Shown piece after piece: positions 16,201 to 20,107 of a stretch of 20,164 nucleotides of DNA. The position numbers were made by a program, and so were the translations under genes. The number at the start of each line of letters is the position of its first letter. Positions within the stretch are counted from its first letter, which is position 1. Source of the DNA: a virus. The notes under the pieces are model-generated. The model had not been told where the DNA came from. It was given only the letters and a program-made list of their open reading frames with translations, and ran no database searches. The stretch lies in IMG/VR virus record IMGVR_UViG_3300030102_003909, positions 1-20,164 of that record; one strand, written 5' to 3'.

Positions 16201-17696
16201 ACAACTAAGTCATTTGGTGCTGGCACACCAGATTCATCCTCCACCATCACAAAGTCTCCCACCTTGAGGATATGATCATCAACGGTGGTCATCTTAAAGA
16301 TATTGTTTTGAGCATCCTCAAGGACTAAACTTTCTACATCATAATACTGAGCACTATTAATAAACCAATTATTAGATTTTAAATCTGTAGCTAGTTTACC
16401 AAGAGATTTAATTTTAATCTTTGTGTCTTTTAATTGATAATATGCATTTGAAGGATCTTTGATACCTTGTATTACAGATCTAATTTTTACCTTAATTCCA
16501 TCATCAATTCTGGAATTGGGATCTATACCGTAAGCAAATGCATCTTGATCAATGACGGTTTTATCTTTAATTTCTCTTACAATATCTTTAGAATCGATAC
16601 CAATAAATTGTGTATTGACTATATCAGAATAAGTTACAATGCCAATTGTTCCATCTTCGTATTTAACTAAAAGTGAACCATTTGGAGGGAATCCTATTGT
16701 AGAATCAACATCAATATAAGTTTGTCCTACGCCAACATTATCGATAACAACTGACTTTGCATGAGGTGTAAATTTACCGTACAGTAATTCGCCAGTGCCA
16801 TCATATGAACTATATGATGAATCAATACTTATTCTATAATATGCGTCGGTAAGAATTCCTACAGAAATTTTTTCAACGTTTGAAATAGGAGCGTATGCTT
16901 TTTCAATAAATGAAGTAGGGTCTTGAAATAAGGTAGCATTTACTAAATCTTCTGGATTTCCTTCAAATGGTTCAACAATTAAATCTCTAGTAAGTTGATA
17001 TCGTGCATCTGATGGATTAATTAAAAAATCTTGAGGTCTTATTAATTCAATATTGTCATTATATAATGCTTTAAATAATATTTTAAAGGATGACTCAGTT
17101 CCCCTTGTAGAATATAAATCCCTGGATTGTCTTATAAATGATGCTTGGTTTAATCCACTAGTTAAATTTTCTGTTTGAAGTCCAGGAAGAATTTGACCTT
17201 TTAACTTCTTTAAAAATTCTTGTAAGAATAAAACACTGAGATTTTTAACTGGGGTTAAAAATGTATGAGTTGCGGCCGCAGAACTTGAAAATTGCGCTTC
17301 TTCTGAATTATTATCTGTTTCATATGAGGTTATGCCAATGAACCCTCTAAGGCAGAATAAAAACCTAGTATCAGTTTTTGCTCGGTATATAATAATTTCA
17401 TCATCAATTTGAAGAATCCCTAAAGACTCTGGAAATCCAGCAGTGCTTTCAACATCGATATAATCTTGAGTTATATCAATATCACTAGTTAATGCTACTT
17501 CATTTATAGTATTGGCATTTTCATTTAATTTAATATAAGAGTCAATATTTTTTATCAGGTCTAATACACCACCCTGAAATTCTAATCCAGCATAATACTG
17601 CGAGAAGAATTCATCAATTAAGGGAAATTCATCTTTTATATAAGATGGTAACTGATTCCCCAGTAAGTGTTGAATTTTTATTCTATTCTTCGGCAT
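4296..17696 (-). CDS. 7: Giant gp7-like baseplate wedge protein, repeat-rich, YHYH-like domain
   Basis: One uninterrupted frame of 4466 codons fills two-thirds of the window in the T4 gene 7 position, between gp6 and gp8. Identification rests on the N-terminus: SRDLYSTRGTESSFKILFKA then LYNDNIELI (residues 191-219) aligns with recalled T4 gp7 RSYDFYSTKGIEASYKFLFK then VLYNEEVEIE. Similarity continues into RDLIVE and EDLVNATLF (237-257), against T4 YDIIVQ and EDLVGQTIY. T4 gp7 has 1032 residues with this block in its C-terminal third; here it is N-terminal with about 4,100 residues after it. Later parts in order: IDVxSTxGFP modules (about 73-125 and 326-368), GSGY clusters, HGL-TGD repeats, a YHYH-like domain (about 1262-1380), a duplicated LTEY module (about 2740-2955), three YPR-DP repeats (about 3500-3790) and more GSGY motifs to the C-terminus. 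It is rich in Gly, Thr, Val and Ser. The only sensible start is ATG 17696, 26 bases after gp6, with a weak ribosome site. Probable role: wedge core plus a large baseplate surface extension (inferred). Confidence 0.88.
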   Translation of the reverse strand: MPKNRIKIQHLLGNQLPSYIKDEFPLIDEFFSQYYAGLEFQGGVLDLIKNIDSYIKLNENANTINEVALTSDIDITQDYIDVESTAGFPESLGILQIDDEIIIYRAKTDTRFLFCLRGFIGITSYETDNNSEEAQFSSSAAATHTFLTPVKNLSVLFLQEFLKKLKGQILPGLQTENLTSGLNQASFIRQSRDLYSTRGTESSFKILFKALYNDNIELIRPQDFLINPSDARYQLTRDLIVEPFEGNPEDLVNATLFQDPTSFIEKAYAPISNVEKISVGILTDAYYRISIDSSYSSYDGTGELLYGKFTPHAKSVVIDNVGVGQTYIDVDSTIGFPPNGSLLVKYEDGTIGIVTYSDIVNTQFIGIDSKDIVREIKDKTVIDQDAFAYGIDPNSRIDDGIKVKIRSVIQGIKDPSNAYYQLKDTKIKIKSLGKLATDLKSNNWFINSAQYYDVESLVLEDAQNNIFKMTTVDDHILKVGDFVMVEDESGVPAPNDLVVTDIFSSKILLVRGTGVVNPQKIVKASRRITKFQSDIFSNISTFNSNVSNVFVDNEKVLVSSNSLPSYLDTKVNPKIQSFSINGTYLLGQEEITLTQGIDHNFFTGEIIYYTPEKEVTEILQPNGSIIRSESVKSIIFPEGRYFVKRIDESTIKIAKSAANLYAGKFESVTPAGGVNSVVITDNKIERDKFKGKSIEPQKIYREIAPPVTGTGFVKNNLKYSGILVNGVEILNYKTTDFVYHGTLNKVNTISGGSDYDIVNPPVVKIEDSVGSGATGICAVSGGLKEIRIIDPGFDYVETPQIKITGGGGVGAKAEANMIPVHIQASFNASGISSVSTGIGEVGIGTTVSTIGFTTHHRFKNGERVVYKTFGKKAVGGISTDATYFTSVLSPYVISLHNNLSDAVAGVGTVTLESFGEGTHELRCLNYKLAIGSINVTDPGVGYQNKQRTCAPAGINTALNFINIPGHGYKTGDIIKYSVDGTAVGGLTVTDEYYVTTLDNDKFRLSTAGIGSTSKDHYFVTNQFQELSSVGLGTHSFNYPQIQVEVVGKVGISSVDGRDYKAVVQPLFRGSVTDIFLTNNGVGYGVSDTINFKRDPRVTLRSGEKAQLEAVVDINGKFADVVVNRSGQEYNSPPTLVVNGVGRGAKLTPRLSNGTITGVEIINSGVGYGSSTTTIDIIPAGSGVQFNSELQTWTINQVRKNLNNIIADDVFVSEANNGTGQLQMSHAYAPRALRKVLYSINTDGKLLYGKKDLELVNGEESTNTDHSGIIGWAYDGNPIYGPYAYENENGGNIVQMKSGYVASLKDNRPPTSSFPLEFFIEDFTWIESNGQSTLDKNNGRFCVTPDYPNGVYAYFATVDGTASSDGVFKGFKRPVFPYLIGDSFRSTPNKFNSDNNSNQITYDITKHNWRRNTSPYSINKKNSGYDYLQKPYDYIKSDSIIKNIEKGYIDAIGIQTGGSDYKVNDRIVFTKEIDTDFFSAARISKIKGREVTNISAATTSFSNIEFYPIGNSSFIGIASVSHKLKDTDIINLAGISTTTSKLAGRYQVGVSTNKLTVSKFIGTVNATGVVTFIDVSTKSFDYPQIQENDILKIGTETVKVLNIDKESSRLRVLRSQNGVVGVSHTISTKIVDDPRRFTINVGYRTTYNQRRNREYYFNPSEALGISSSTAVGAGSTAVFANPGSGVTSKFILAQHLLLPNHGLITGDEVSYQLNGGSPIGVQTEATAGVGIITDGTKLFVARLGSDFIGLSSVRVGLGTTGTFVGIASTTTHCGLLFFVGVGTGVNHSLQTNHEGVVRGKIDKIQATVSVAGTHSLLRNDKVFVEVDPVLSTIQDVRYNSHNRKMTIGELSFTLAGIGSDSSLNITDHGLVTGQKVIHTAETPATGLLNNEEYYAYVVDTDNVKLCDTKYQTKQPIPKFVDITKDSSGSLLPVNPPIKFYKDTSVRFDLSNSTLSYEVNATLLPAFTFKIYKDSNYTNEYITEGKTSDFAVRQIGTIGTPGARVDLDITKNTPKILYYRLEPLRVSGNLKTNLESVISEDVQGHNQISVSESLFTGEHAVTGVTTNTFSYNLNQFPESVSYASTEAASISYTTNSLSEFGGIAEIDINDRRKGYSKLPGISTITSSLGRGAVLKPSSTQIGKITRTELENIGFNYPSDSTLAPTVQIPQVLEIATFSKFESIGITSFGQGYVTPPALVVIDGSTGKQLKDLDIRYKLGDPNVVILKNSQSLSNEDPIILPVDNPNGIRVSNLVYDASAKTVTATMKDEYSENFPIVVGDKILVEHASVGVGTTSNGFNSEEYDYALFEVLEVDPNLGGVDGTVTYKFDKLKDTESLGSLDTTNSTITITPQRYFPVFNFKLVPNDFQKGNTVVSDGFEGVVANWDATNLLLTVEGSDKFVVGNEIEELATGSKATIVKNYDFNSEYNLDYFSIVDNGWKSSIGFLNKSDQKIADNDYYQNFSYSIKSKIPFDDWNDVVSSLLHTSGFKKFADLQVESQLTGDKEESLSIVPIDSTTIEIDMISVGDLECVNNFDLATENYLQQSVGEFSDEITFNTRVIQDYVESVSNRVLNIDDISGLFNSNRRTTPFEIVARRSLKDGLAIKYICLAKDTVFGAERQISIVTVVNSPSNGQSMISQYGDLATVNDLGSYDYALEGGEGVLQFFPTKFKFNNYALSIFTFGLDRLGLNTTTVGLNTSNIGVSTATGFPGALVSVASSNIIIGGGTTTNLLTIGGIGTDTSGVRATKLIVSIENSNDENEFEEVSVIHDGTNVQILEYNQLTNTTLDSQSGSTGLGSFSASLNNNDLLIDFEPIAGVTTTHVNVLSVGFSSERYLGVGTDKYRFAQLTAKGVDIASAGSPTATVVGQYGTTADTEVDAAYGIIVVSDKTNNIHQMSEFTIVDDDTTVSLTEYAAVDTSGGESTVGLGTLGATRSGNVTVINFTPNPSIDVHVKTFINKLNTAEDLNTAQFQKDLDCAAMESNFDTYTGTEVSVKRSFPLTHKNDTIFTKTFNASDSTIVDLTDNTIYLPNHFFVTGQELVYSSPLGIKTDFISIASTDGFVGVGTTTTLPASVFCIKNGEDEIKLATTAENALKKNPVSVAFTGVAAGSNHAFTAKDANSKVVLSIDNMIQSPIVAGVVTTGLSTAATVDRDILFFSGITSFFAGDYVRIGANDTDEIVKIISIGIGTTNAVKVQRAWLGTGLASHPKDTIVTKIEGNYNIVGNTLNFAEAPFGNTPIGSATDAPSFRDYIGITTSSTFFGRSFLRSGVPGSNQETYTKNHIYDDISQSFNGLNKEFVLTADKQNVTGIQTSTLILINGILQAQGADKNYTVSQVGSATSINFTGTASSVSYDVNNANIPVGGVLLSVGSTAGLGYQPLVAAGGTAVIARTGIVTNVAIGNSGSGYRVGVQTTVNVSIQRQSRTGVDITGIGTAQITDGFITGIAVTSNKIFYKPGNIINVGYGSITGLTTVSTSFPHNLSVGDDVVLSGVAFTCDYIPSVGVVTASYDHVSGILTVTTNGAHGLSVAPGKNSDVILTGLAFTCGLGATVPHIYPRNRDVFFDTAISVGSTTATTITLDVGRSGAKDQYAHTFVGTSGTFAVIQGGDYLHTFQYALDNAVTTGVGTQFTPTGATYDPKNGNLVITIPNHGLDTNVVVGIATSSIVFRCDMDQQGSDHPYPRPTDPIAGINTAITATTSNTITVNVGTSKSVLYDVSAATYNPATGALVLTIGAHTLLPNRSIKLAKESLIFTCTKNGNTTQHRYPRAGDPYYAGSPVTNVGTSTIFTTNIGVTTVATQYVSGGTAQAAIIAPRPKNNSPSGQDAAFAGTPVIAVVDATTFEINTGISTRTHFYARGGKVDQALDVVIDDPLPYVDIPLIYTSDSIGVGTGGKVDIVVGQGSSVIEFNLSNTGFGYQVGQTLTVGLGGTTGIPTDTTKTFSPFEIEVERTDGDKFNAWSVGEFEALDDFSTLFTGSRTRFPIKKNGEFLSVVAAQGSNINIQDNLFIFINDIPQIPGESYQFSGGSNIVFTEAPKSGDTIKFLLYKGTGEIDTRNVDVLETVKPGDTLQFTSGNIEQNQDKRTINTILSASSLNTNAYPGPGLAKNETTERPINWCRQRDDKLINGKIVDKSRSLYEPSIFPTAYLIKSVGVGSTEVYVDNVRPGFNPINETQLPNKGFQNKVTLFNYSNDKIGAAGTAVVSAAGTVTSITLSTGGSGYSVVPDVTIENPVGLGSTLRANATASITAGVVTSITITSPGTGYTFSKAPVVLISPPISLTTEDNTIESFSGDFGIITGINTTSVGVASTGIVFDLAIEAISPLRDNTGVTAQTTTSGISTGDYFIVYESNVGSGVTALDESGNVIGVGNSFLDNIYRVADVSIANTSSIGVGTTNVARVTVSIEHYNGFTAAGLAISSFYGKYSWGKIEFSERVGFNSYSAITSNGIVGIKTGPYVIRQTAYKSIGFVT
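4873..5095 (-). repeat. Tandem GSGY beta-motif pair near the giant protein's C-terminus
   Basis: Two adjacent protein-level copies are visible. The first reads VTSITLSTGGSGYSVVPDVT and the second reads VTSITITSPGTGYTFSKAPV. They are separated by a linker with GLGSTLRANATASITAG. The period is about 40 residues: strand, G-S/T-GY turn, P-x-V-x-I strand, Gly/Ala linker, strand. It is the clearest tandem example of the GSGY motif seen elsewhere in this protein and in gp8. Confidence 0.75.
6325..6552 (-). repeat. YPR-DP repeat, copy 3
   Basis: Protein-level repeat within the giant gp7-like protein. It begins AATYNPATGALVLTIGAHTL, contains SLIFTC, then HRYPRAGDPYYAG, and closes with TSTIFTTNIG. It aligns with the two upstream copies at 6580-6815 and 6950-7195 through the order Y-x-P/H-x-(S/T)G-x-L-x-(V/L)T, H-x-L, S-x-x-F-x-C, H-x-YPR-x-x-D and a final (V/I)G. 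Confidence 0.75.
6580..6815 (-). repeat. YPR-DP repeat, copy 2
   Basis: Second copy of the module. It begins GATYDPKNGNLVITIPNHGL, contains SSIVFRCDMD, then HPYPRPTDPI, and ends NTITVNVGTS. It is directly followed by copy 3 with only a few linker residues, which supports a tandem array with a period of about 85-90 residues. Confidence 0.75.
6950..7195 (-). repeat. YPR-DP repeat, copy 1
   Basis: First copy of the module. It begins TASYDHVSGILTVTTNGAHG, contains GLAFTCGLG, then HIYPRNRDVFF, and ends TTITLDVGRSG. A partial further copy (NLSVGDDVVLSGVAFTCD, about 7200-7270) precedes it, so the array may begin earlier with degraded units. The Cys in the FTC/FRC position is kept in all units of an otherwise Cys-poor protein. 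Confidence 0.7.
8830..9072 (-). repeat. LTEY module, copy 2
   Basis: Protein-level duplicate of 9213-9480 in the giant protein. Order of landmarks: AAYGIIVVSDKTNNIHQMSE, FTIVDDDTTVSLTEYAAVDT, STVGLGTLGATRSGNVTVIN, and FTPNPSIDVHVKTFI. Both copies show two strands, a D-(G/D)-T-x-V turn, an (L)TEY/LEY signature, a G-LG-x-(F/L) stretch and a closing strand ending in xVxVxxxx. Confidence 0.65.
9213..9480 (-). repeat. LTEY module, copy 1
   Basis: First copy. Landmarks: RATKLIVSIENSNDENEFEE, VSVIHDGTNVQILEYNQLTN, SGSTGLGSFSASLNNNDLLI, and DFEPIAGVTTTHVNVLSV. It is offset from copy 2 by about 400 bases (about 135 residues). I recall similar HDGT-LTEY modules in other phage tail and fibre proteins, but no function is known to me. 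Confidence 0.65.
11965..12620 (-). repeat. HGL-TGD repeats, cluster 2
   Basis: Two copies of a module lie here in the giant protein. The first has PNHGLITGDEVSYQLNGGSP, later FVARLGSDFIGLSS. The second has ITDHGLVTGQKVIHTAETPA, later EYYAYVVDTDNVKLCD. Pattern: H-G-L-x-T-G-x-x-V-x-(Y/H) followed 25-35 residues later by (Y/F)-x-V/A-x-x-x-x-D-x-(V/I)-x-L. It resembles the pair at 14570-15142. Confidence 0.7.
13556..13910 (-). other. YHYH-like domain within the giant gp7-like protein
   Basis: Around residues 1262-1380 the protein has HSGIIGWAYDGNPIYGPYAY, then LEFFIEDFTW, NNGRFCVTPDYPNGVYAYFA and FPYLIGDSF. I recall GWAYDGxPIYGPYGY as the core of the YHYH protein family (Pfam PF14240), which occurs in secreted bacterial proteins and in virion proteins of T4-like cyanophages. 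The histidine-containing YHYH string that names the family is not present here, where YAYFATVD stands instead. Fold membership is therefore likely, but an intact metal-binding or catalytic site is not shown. Confidence 0.7.
14190..14475 (-). repeat. GSGY beta-motif cluster (three copies)
   Basis: Three consecutive copies in the giant protein read, in protein order: FLTNNGVGYGVSDTINF, VVNRSGQEYNSPPTLVV, and VEIINSGVGYGSSTTTIDI. Linkers are Gly/Ala/Lys-rich (GEKAQLEAVV and VGRGAKLTPRLSNG). Together they define a 35-45 residue unit of strand, G-x-(G/E)-Y turn, strand, and G-x-(G/E)-A-x-L/A linker. Confidence 0.75.
14570..15142 (-). repeat. HGL-TGD repeats, cluster 1
   Basis: Two copies in tandem. 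The first has TTHHRFKNGERVVYKTFGKK and AVGGISTDATYFT, closing GEGTHELRC. The second has IPGHGYKTGDIIKYSVDGTA and VGGLTVTDEYYVTTLD, closing VGLGTHSFNYP. They share the order H-(G/R)-x-x-(T/N)G-x-x-(V/I)-x-Y, then VGG-(I/L)-(S/T), then a Y-(F/Y) strand, then an end with GTH-(E/S)-(L/F). This is the clearest internal duplication of the N-terminal third. Confidence 0.75.
15295..15450 (-). repeat. GSGY-type beta-motif pair (GFDY/GSDY)
   Basis: Two diverged copies read VNTISGGSDYDIVNPPVVKI and IRIIDPGFDYVETPQIKITG. They are joined by a linker with GSGATGICAVSGG and followed by GGGVGAKAEANM. The central Gly-x-Asp-Tyr replaces GSGY, but the strand-turn-P-x-V/I-strand layout and the G-x-GA linker are the same. 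Confidence 0.7.
17040..17126 (-). other. T4 gp7 core signature at N-terminus of the giant protein
   Basis: This stretch encodes residues 191-219, SRDLYSTRGTESSFKILFKA followed by LYNDNIELI. It is the region most alike to T4 gp7 as I recall it (DFYSTKGIEASYKFLFKVLYNEE). It is preceded by EFLKKLKGQILPGL (160-173), which I also recall from gp7-type proteins of marine T4-like phages. In T4 the C-terminal part of gp7 carrying this block joins the gp6 dimer in the wedge core bundle. Confidence 0.8.
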
Positions 17697-17722
17697 TTGT
17701 TTTTCTTACAAAAAAGATAGTA

Positions 17723-19657
17723 TTAATAAGGATTACTGTTGACATCAATGTAACTTGATGAACTCTTATATGTAGAACCAGAGGGATCAGATCCAGAGGA
17801 AATATCATCAACAATCATTTGCACATTAAATGTATCCAACTGCAAATAAAGATCTTGTAAACCGATTACATCATTTGAATGAGGAACAGCAAATATTTCC
17901 ATAATTTGATTACCGTCTCTCTCTTTACCAGATACAACATTAATTGGATTTAATGTAATACGTCCTGACATATAATCAATCTTTCCAACATTTCTCCTTT
18001 TTACTACGGGTGTTGAAGATCCTGGTCCTTGTAGGGAATATAATGATATGACACCAGTTTTAGTGTCATTGGGTTCATCAAAAAGATAAACTTCATCTGT
18101 TATATCTATAACCCTAAAAGGACTGGATTTTATGTTAAATCCACTAAGTGATTGAACATGCATATGATTACCAAAATCAATAGCATATTCTGCAAATTGA
18201 TTAATTGCGAGTCTTAGATCCCTCCTCATTTGTATGGAGGTCAGATTAGACGTGATTGATGGATGGCTTTGATCAACAATGCCTAAAAACTTACTGTATT
18301 TAAATCTAGTACCATATTTATTCAATTCCGTGGAGTCTGCATATTTCTGTATATTGTTCTGAATTGTCGATGAAACTGCAGCAACATCAGTCATTGTTCT
18401 TGTATTATAATAAACTTTGCTGTCAGTAATAATATGAAGATACTTAAGATCCAAAATTTCTGGAACAATTCCAGTGACAGAGTATTTTCTTAATTCTCTT
18501 TTTATATTTTCTTTAATTCCCAAAGAAACAAAGTCGCCGTTTCTTGGTTTAATACTAATAAAAACTTTTCCAAATCTTGGTGGAACTAACTCTTCACCAC
18601 CAAACACAGATATCGATTCTGCCTCTGGGTAAATTTTATTTGGTATCAATATCTCATAATCATTTGCCGTTATAGCACGGTCCTGGGTGCCATATACTTG
18701 AGGTGCATACTTCTTGACTGATGCAACACTTTCAATGGCAGAACCCCCTGAGGAGGGTTCTATGGATGTTATAAGAGACACACCAGCAGTGATTGGTTTC
18801 TCTATGGCATTTTCGAGATAAATCAATCTACCACTAAAATCAAATCCATTGAGTCTATTGGCACTAGATCCAGAACAAACTAAGTATGAGATCTCAACTA
18901 CATTTCCATCCTTAAGTCCTCTTCCAAATATACCATCACCAAAAATAACTTCATATCTTTCATCTTCAACCTCTTGTAAAAAATACACAGTGGAGTCTGA
19001 ATTTAAAACATCATTAATTTTTTGATCAATTAGACTATTACTTAAATCATATTTTACTTTGATAGTAGAGGTTTGAGATGGTTTTACCTGAACTAATATG
19101 GTGTCGGTATCAATTCCTGTATTAGAAAGTATAAACCGTTTATTAGTATCTTGTGCCGAATAGGTAAATGATTGAGTTACCTTTGTTCCCTCAATAACCT
19201 CTAAATCTGAAAAATTTGCTGTATTATTTGCTACTGGTACTGTAGTATCTTCAAGTACATTGAATACAAAGGACTCATTTCCAAACTGCTGTGATGTTGA
19301 AGCAACTGGGCCTGCCTTCAATGTAAGAGATGGTGGTGCAACTGCTAAGGTCGAGGTATCAACTAAAAAGTTAATAGTACATCTAGATGCCTTTCTTGAT
19401 TTTGGCACATATCCAATATTTCTTGCTAGGGCAACGACATTTTCTCTTAATGTTGCACTATCAATAAAAACCTCATTTGCAACCATGTTTGCATTATATG
19501 AGTTAATATAAGTGTTATATGCGAGCAAATCTATGATGCTTGAGAGGTTTGATCCCTCAAAGTCATAGTCCGTAAAGTTGTTATTTGCTCTAAGAATTTC
19601 TTTTAGAGAACTTTTAATCTGGTCAAAGTCCAGACTATTGAAGTTTACGATTGACAT
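17723..19657 (-). CDS. 6: Baseplate wedge subunit gp6 (J-like)
   Basis: This is a homologue of T4 gp6, which dimerises and, with one gp7, forms the baseplate wedge core and inner ring. Its 644 residues are close to the 660 of T4 gp6. The N-terminus LDFDQIKSSLKEILRAN with FTDYDFEGSNLSSIIDLLAY (residues 9-48) and NYxNMVANEVFIDSATLREN-type helix (53-73) is the classic start of gp6 in T4-like phages. A central FGDGIFGRGL (239-248), then GGSAIESVASVKKYAP (304-319) and DRAITANDYE (326-335), are baseplate-J hallmarks (PF04865 type). The C-terminal tail is Ser/Gly-rich, ending SYIDVNSNPY. The ATG at 19657 follows the gp25 TAA with no base between, and an AAGG lies just upstream within the gp25 end, so translational coupling to gp25 is likely. 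The stop at 17723 precedes the giant gp7-like gene by 26 bases. Confidence 0.95.
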   Translation of the reverse strand: MSIVNFNSLDFDQIKSSLKEILRANNNFTDYDFEGSNLSSIIDLLAYNTYINSYNANMVANEVFIDSATLRENVVALARNIGYVPKSRKASRCTINFLVDTSTLAVAPPSLTLKAGPVASTSQQFGNESFVFNVLEDTTVPVANNTANFSDLEVIEGTKVTQSFTYSAQDTNKRFILSNTGIDTDTILVQVKPSQTSTIKVKYDLSNSLIDQKINDVLNSDSTVYFLQEVEDERYEVIFGDGIFGRGLKDGNVVEISYLVCSGSSANRLNGFDFSGRLIYLENAIEKPITAGVSLITSIEPSSGGSAIESVASVKKYAPQVYGTQDRAITANDYEILIPNKIYPEAESISVFGGEELVPPRFGKVFISIKPRNGDFVSLGIKENIKRELRKYSVTGIVPEILDLKYLHIITDSKVYYNTRTMTDVAAVSSTIQNNIQKYADSTELNKYGTRFKYSKFLGIVDQSHPSITSNLTSIQMRRDLRLAINQFAEYAIDFGNHMHVQSLSGFNIKSSPFRVIDITDEVYLFDEPNDTKTGVISLYSLQGPGSSTPVVKRRNVGKIDYMSGRITLNPINVVSGKERDGNQIMEIFAVPHSNDVIGLQDLYLQLDTFNVQMIVDDISSGSDPSGSTYKSSSSYIDVNSNPY

Positions 19658-20059
19658 TTACCTTGTTGGTTGCAAAACGAATTCTAATTGTTGCTCTGGA
19701 ATATCTACACCGATGATTTTGTAAATGATCACAGCATTATATTGATTTGAGTCAAAATCTGGGTTAACTCTAACTCCTGTCAATTGAACTCTTGGCTCAA
19801 AGATCTCAATGGAATTTTTAATTTCATCGCGAATTGATATCGCAGTTATATCGTCCATGTTCTCAAAAAGCATCTGTGATACTCTTGATCCAAAGGTCGG
19901 TTCAAAAAACTTCTCTCCAGGAGTTGTAAAAATGATATTACGAACTGAGCGAGAAATCGCAGTAGTATTTTTTAATGCAACAAGGTCATTATTAAGAGGA
20001 TTAATCTTAAATGACATACTTACATCTTTAAAATTGCGACTAGCTCGCTCTAAAGGCAT
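19658..20059 (-). CDS. 25: Baseplate wedge subunit gp25
   Basis: 133 residues, almost the size of T4 gp25 (132). gp25 is the small wedge protein that contacts gp6 and the first sheath ring; it is the conserved relative of W-type and type VI TssE baseplate proteins. Visible features: a basic N-terminus followed by MSFKINPLNNDLVALKN (15-31), RSVRNIIFTTPGEKFFEPTF (37-56), and the family EPR motif in IFEPRVQLTGVRV (86-98). It closes with a beta strand, AVIIYKIIGVDIPEQ. The ATG at 20059 is the first in the frame; no Shine-Dalgarno is visible in the AT-rich leader. A late-promoter-like box ends 28 bases before the ATG, so this gene probably heads a gp25-gp6-gp7 transcription unit. In T4, gene 25 is not next to gene 6; the direct adjacency here is as I recall for marine T4-like phages. 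Confidence 0.95.
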   Translation of the reverse strand: MPLERASRNFKDVSMSFKINPLNNDLVALKNTTAISRSVRNIIFTTPGEKFFEPTFGSRVSQMLFENMDDITAISIRDEIKNSIEIFEPRVQLTGVRVNPDFDSNQYNAVIIYKIIGVDIPEQQLEFVLQPTR

Positions 20060-20087
20060 GGAAAAATGTTATATTAGAAATATAAGT

Positions 20088-20095
20088 TATTTATG
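20088..20095 (-). promoter_or_regulatory. T4-like late promoter box before gp25
   Basis: On the minus strand this reads CATAAATA followed by ACTTATATT; it differs from the T4 late consensus TATAAATA at the first base. It sits in the only gap of about 50 bases in the window and ends 28 bases before the gp25 ATG. It shares ATAAATAACT with the box before gp8. Position and shared extension make it more credible than single-mismatch matches inside genes. Confidence 0.55.
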
Positions 20096-20107
20096 TCACG
20101 TTTTTAA

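Noticed and set aside
17721-17728. TATTAATA at the gp6/gp7-like junction as a promoter for the giant gene
   Set aside because: It has one mismatch to the late consensus but lacks the ATAAATAACT extension and overlaps the gp6 stop codon. The evidence is too weak to call.
18740-18761. Hairpin with GAACCC/GGGTTC arms (about nine pairs, four-base loop) inside gp6
   Set aside because: It is GC-rich for this sequence and striking, but no U-run follows on the minus strand, and it encodes in-frame EPSSGGS of gp6. A terminator is unlikely; it is probably a coding coincidence.
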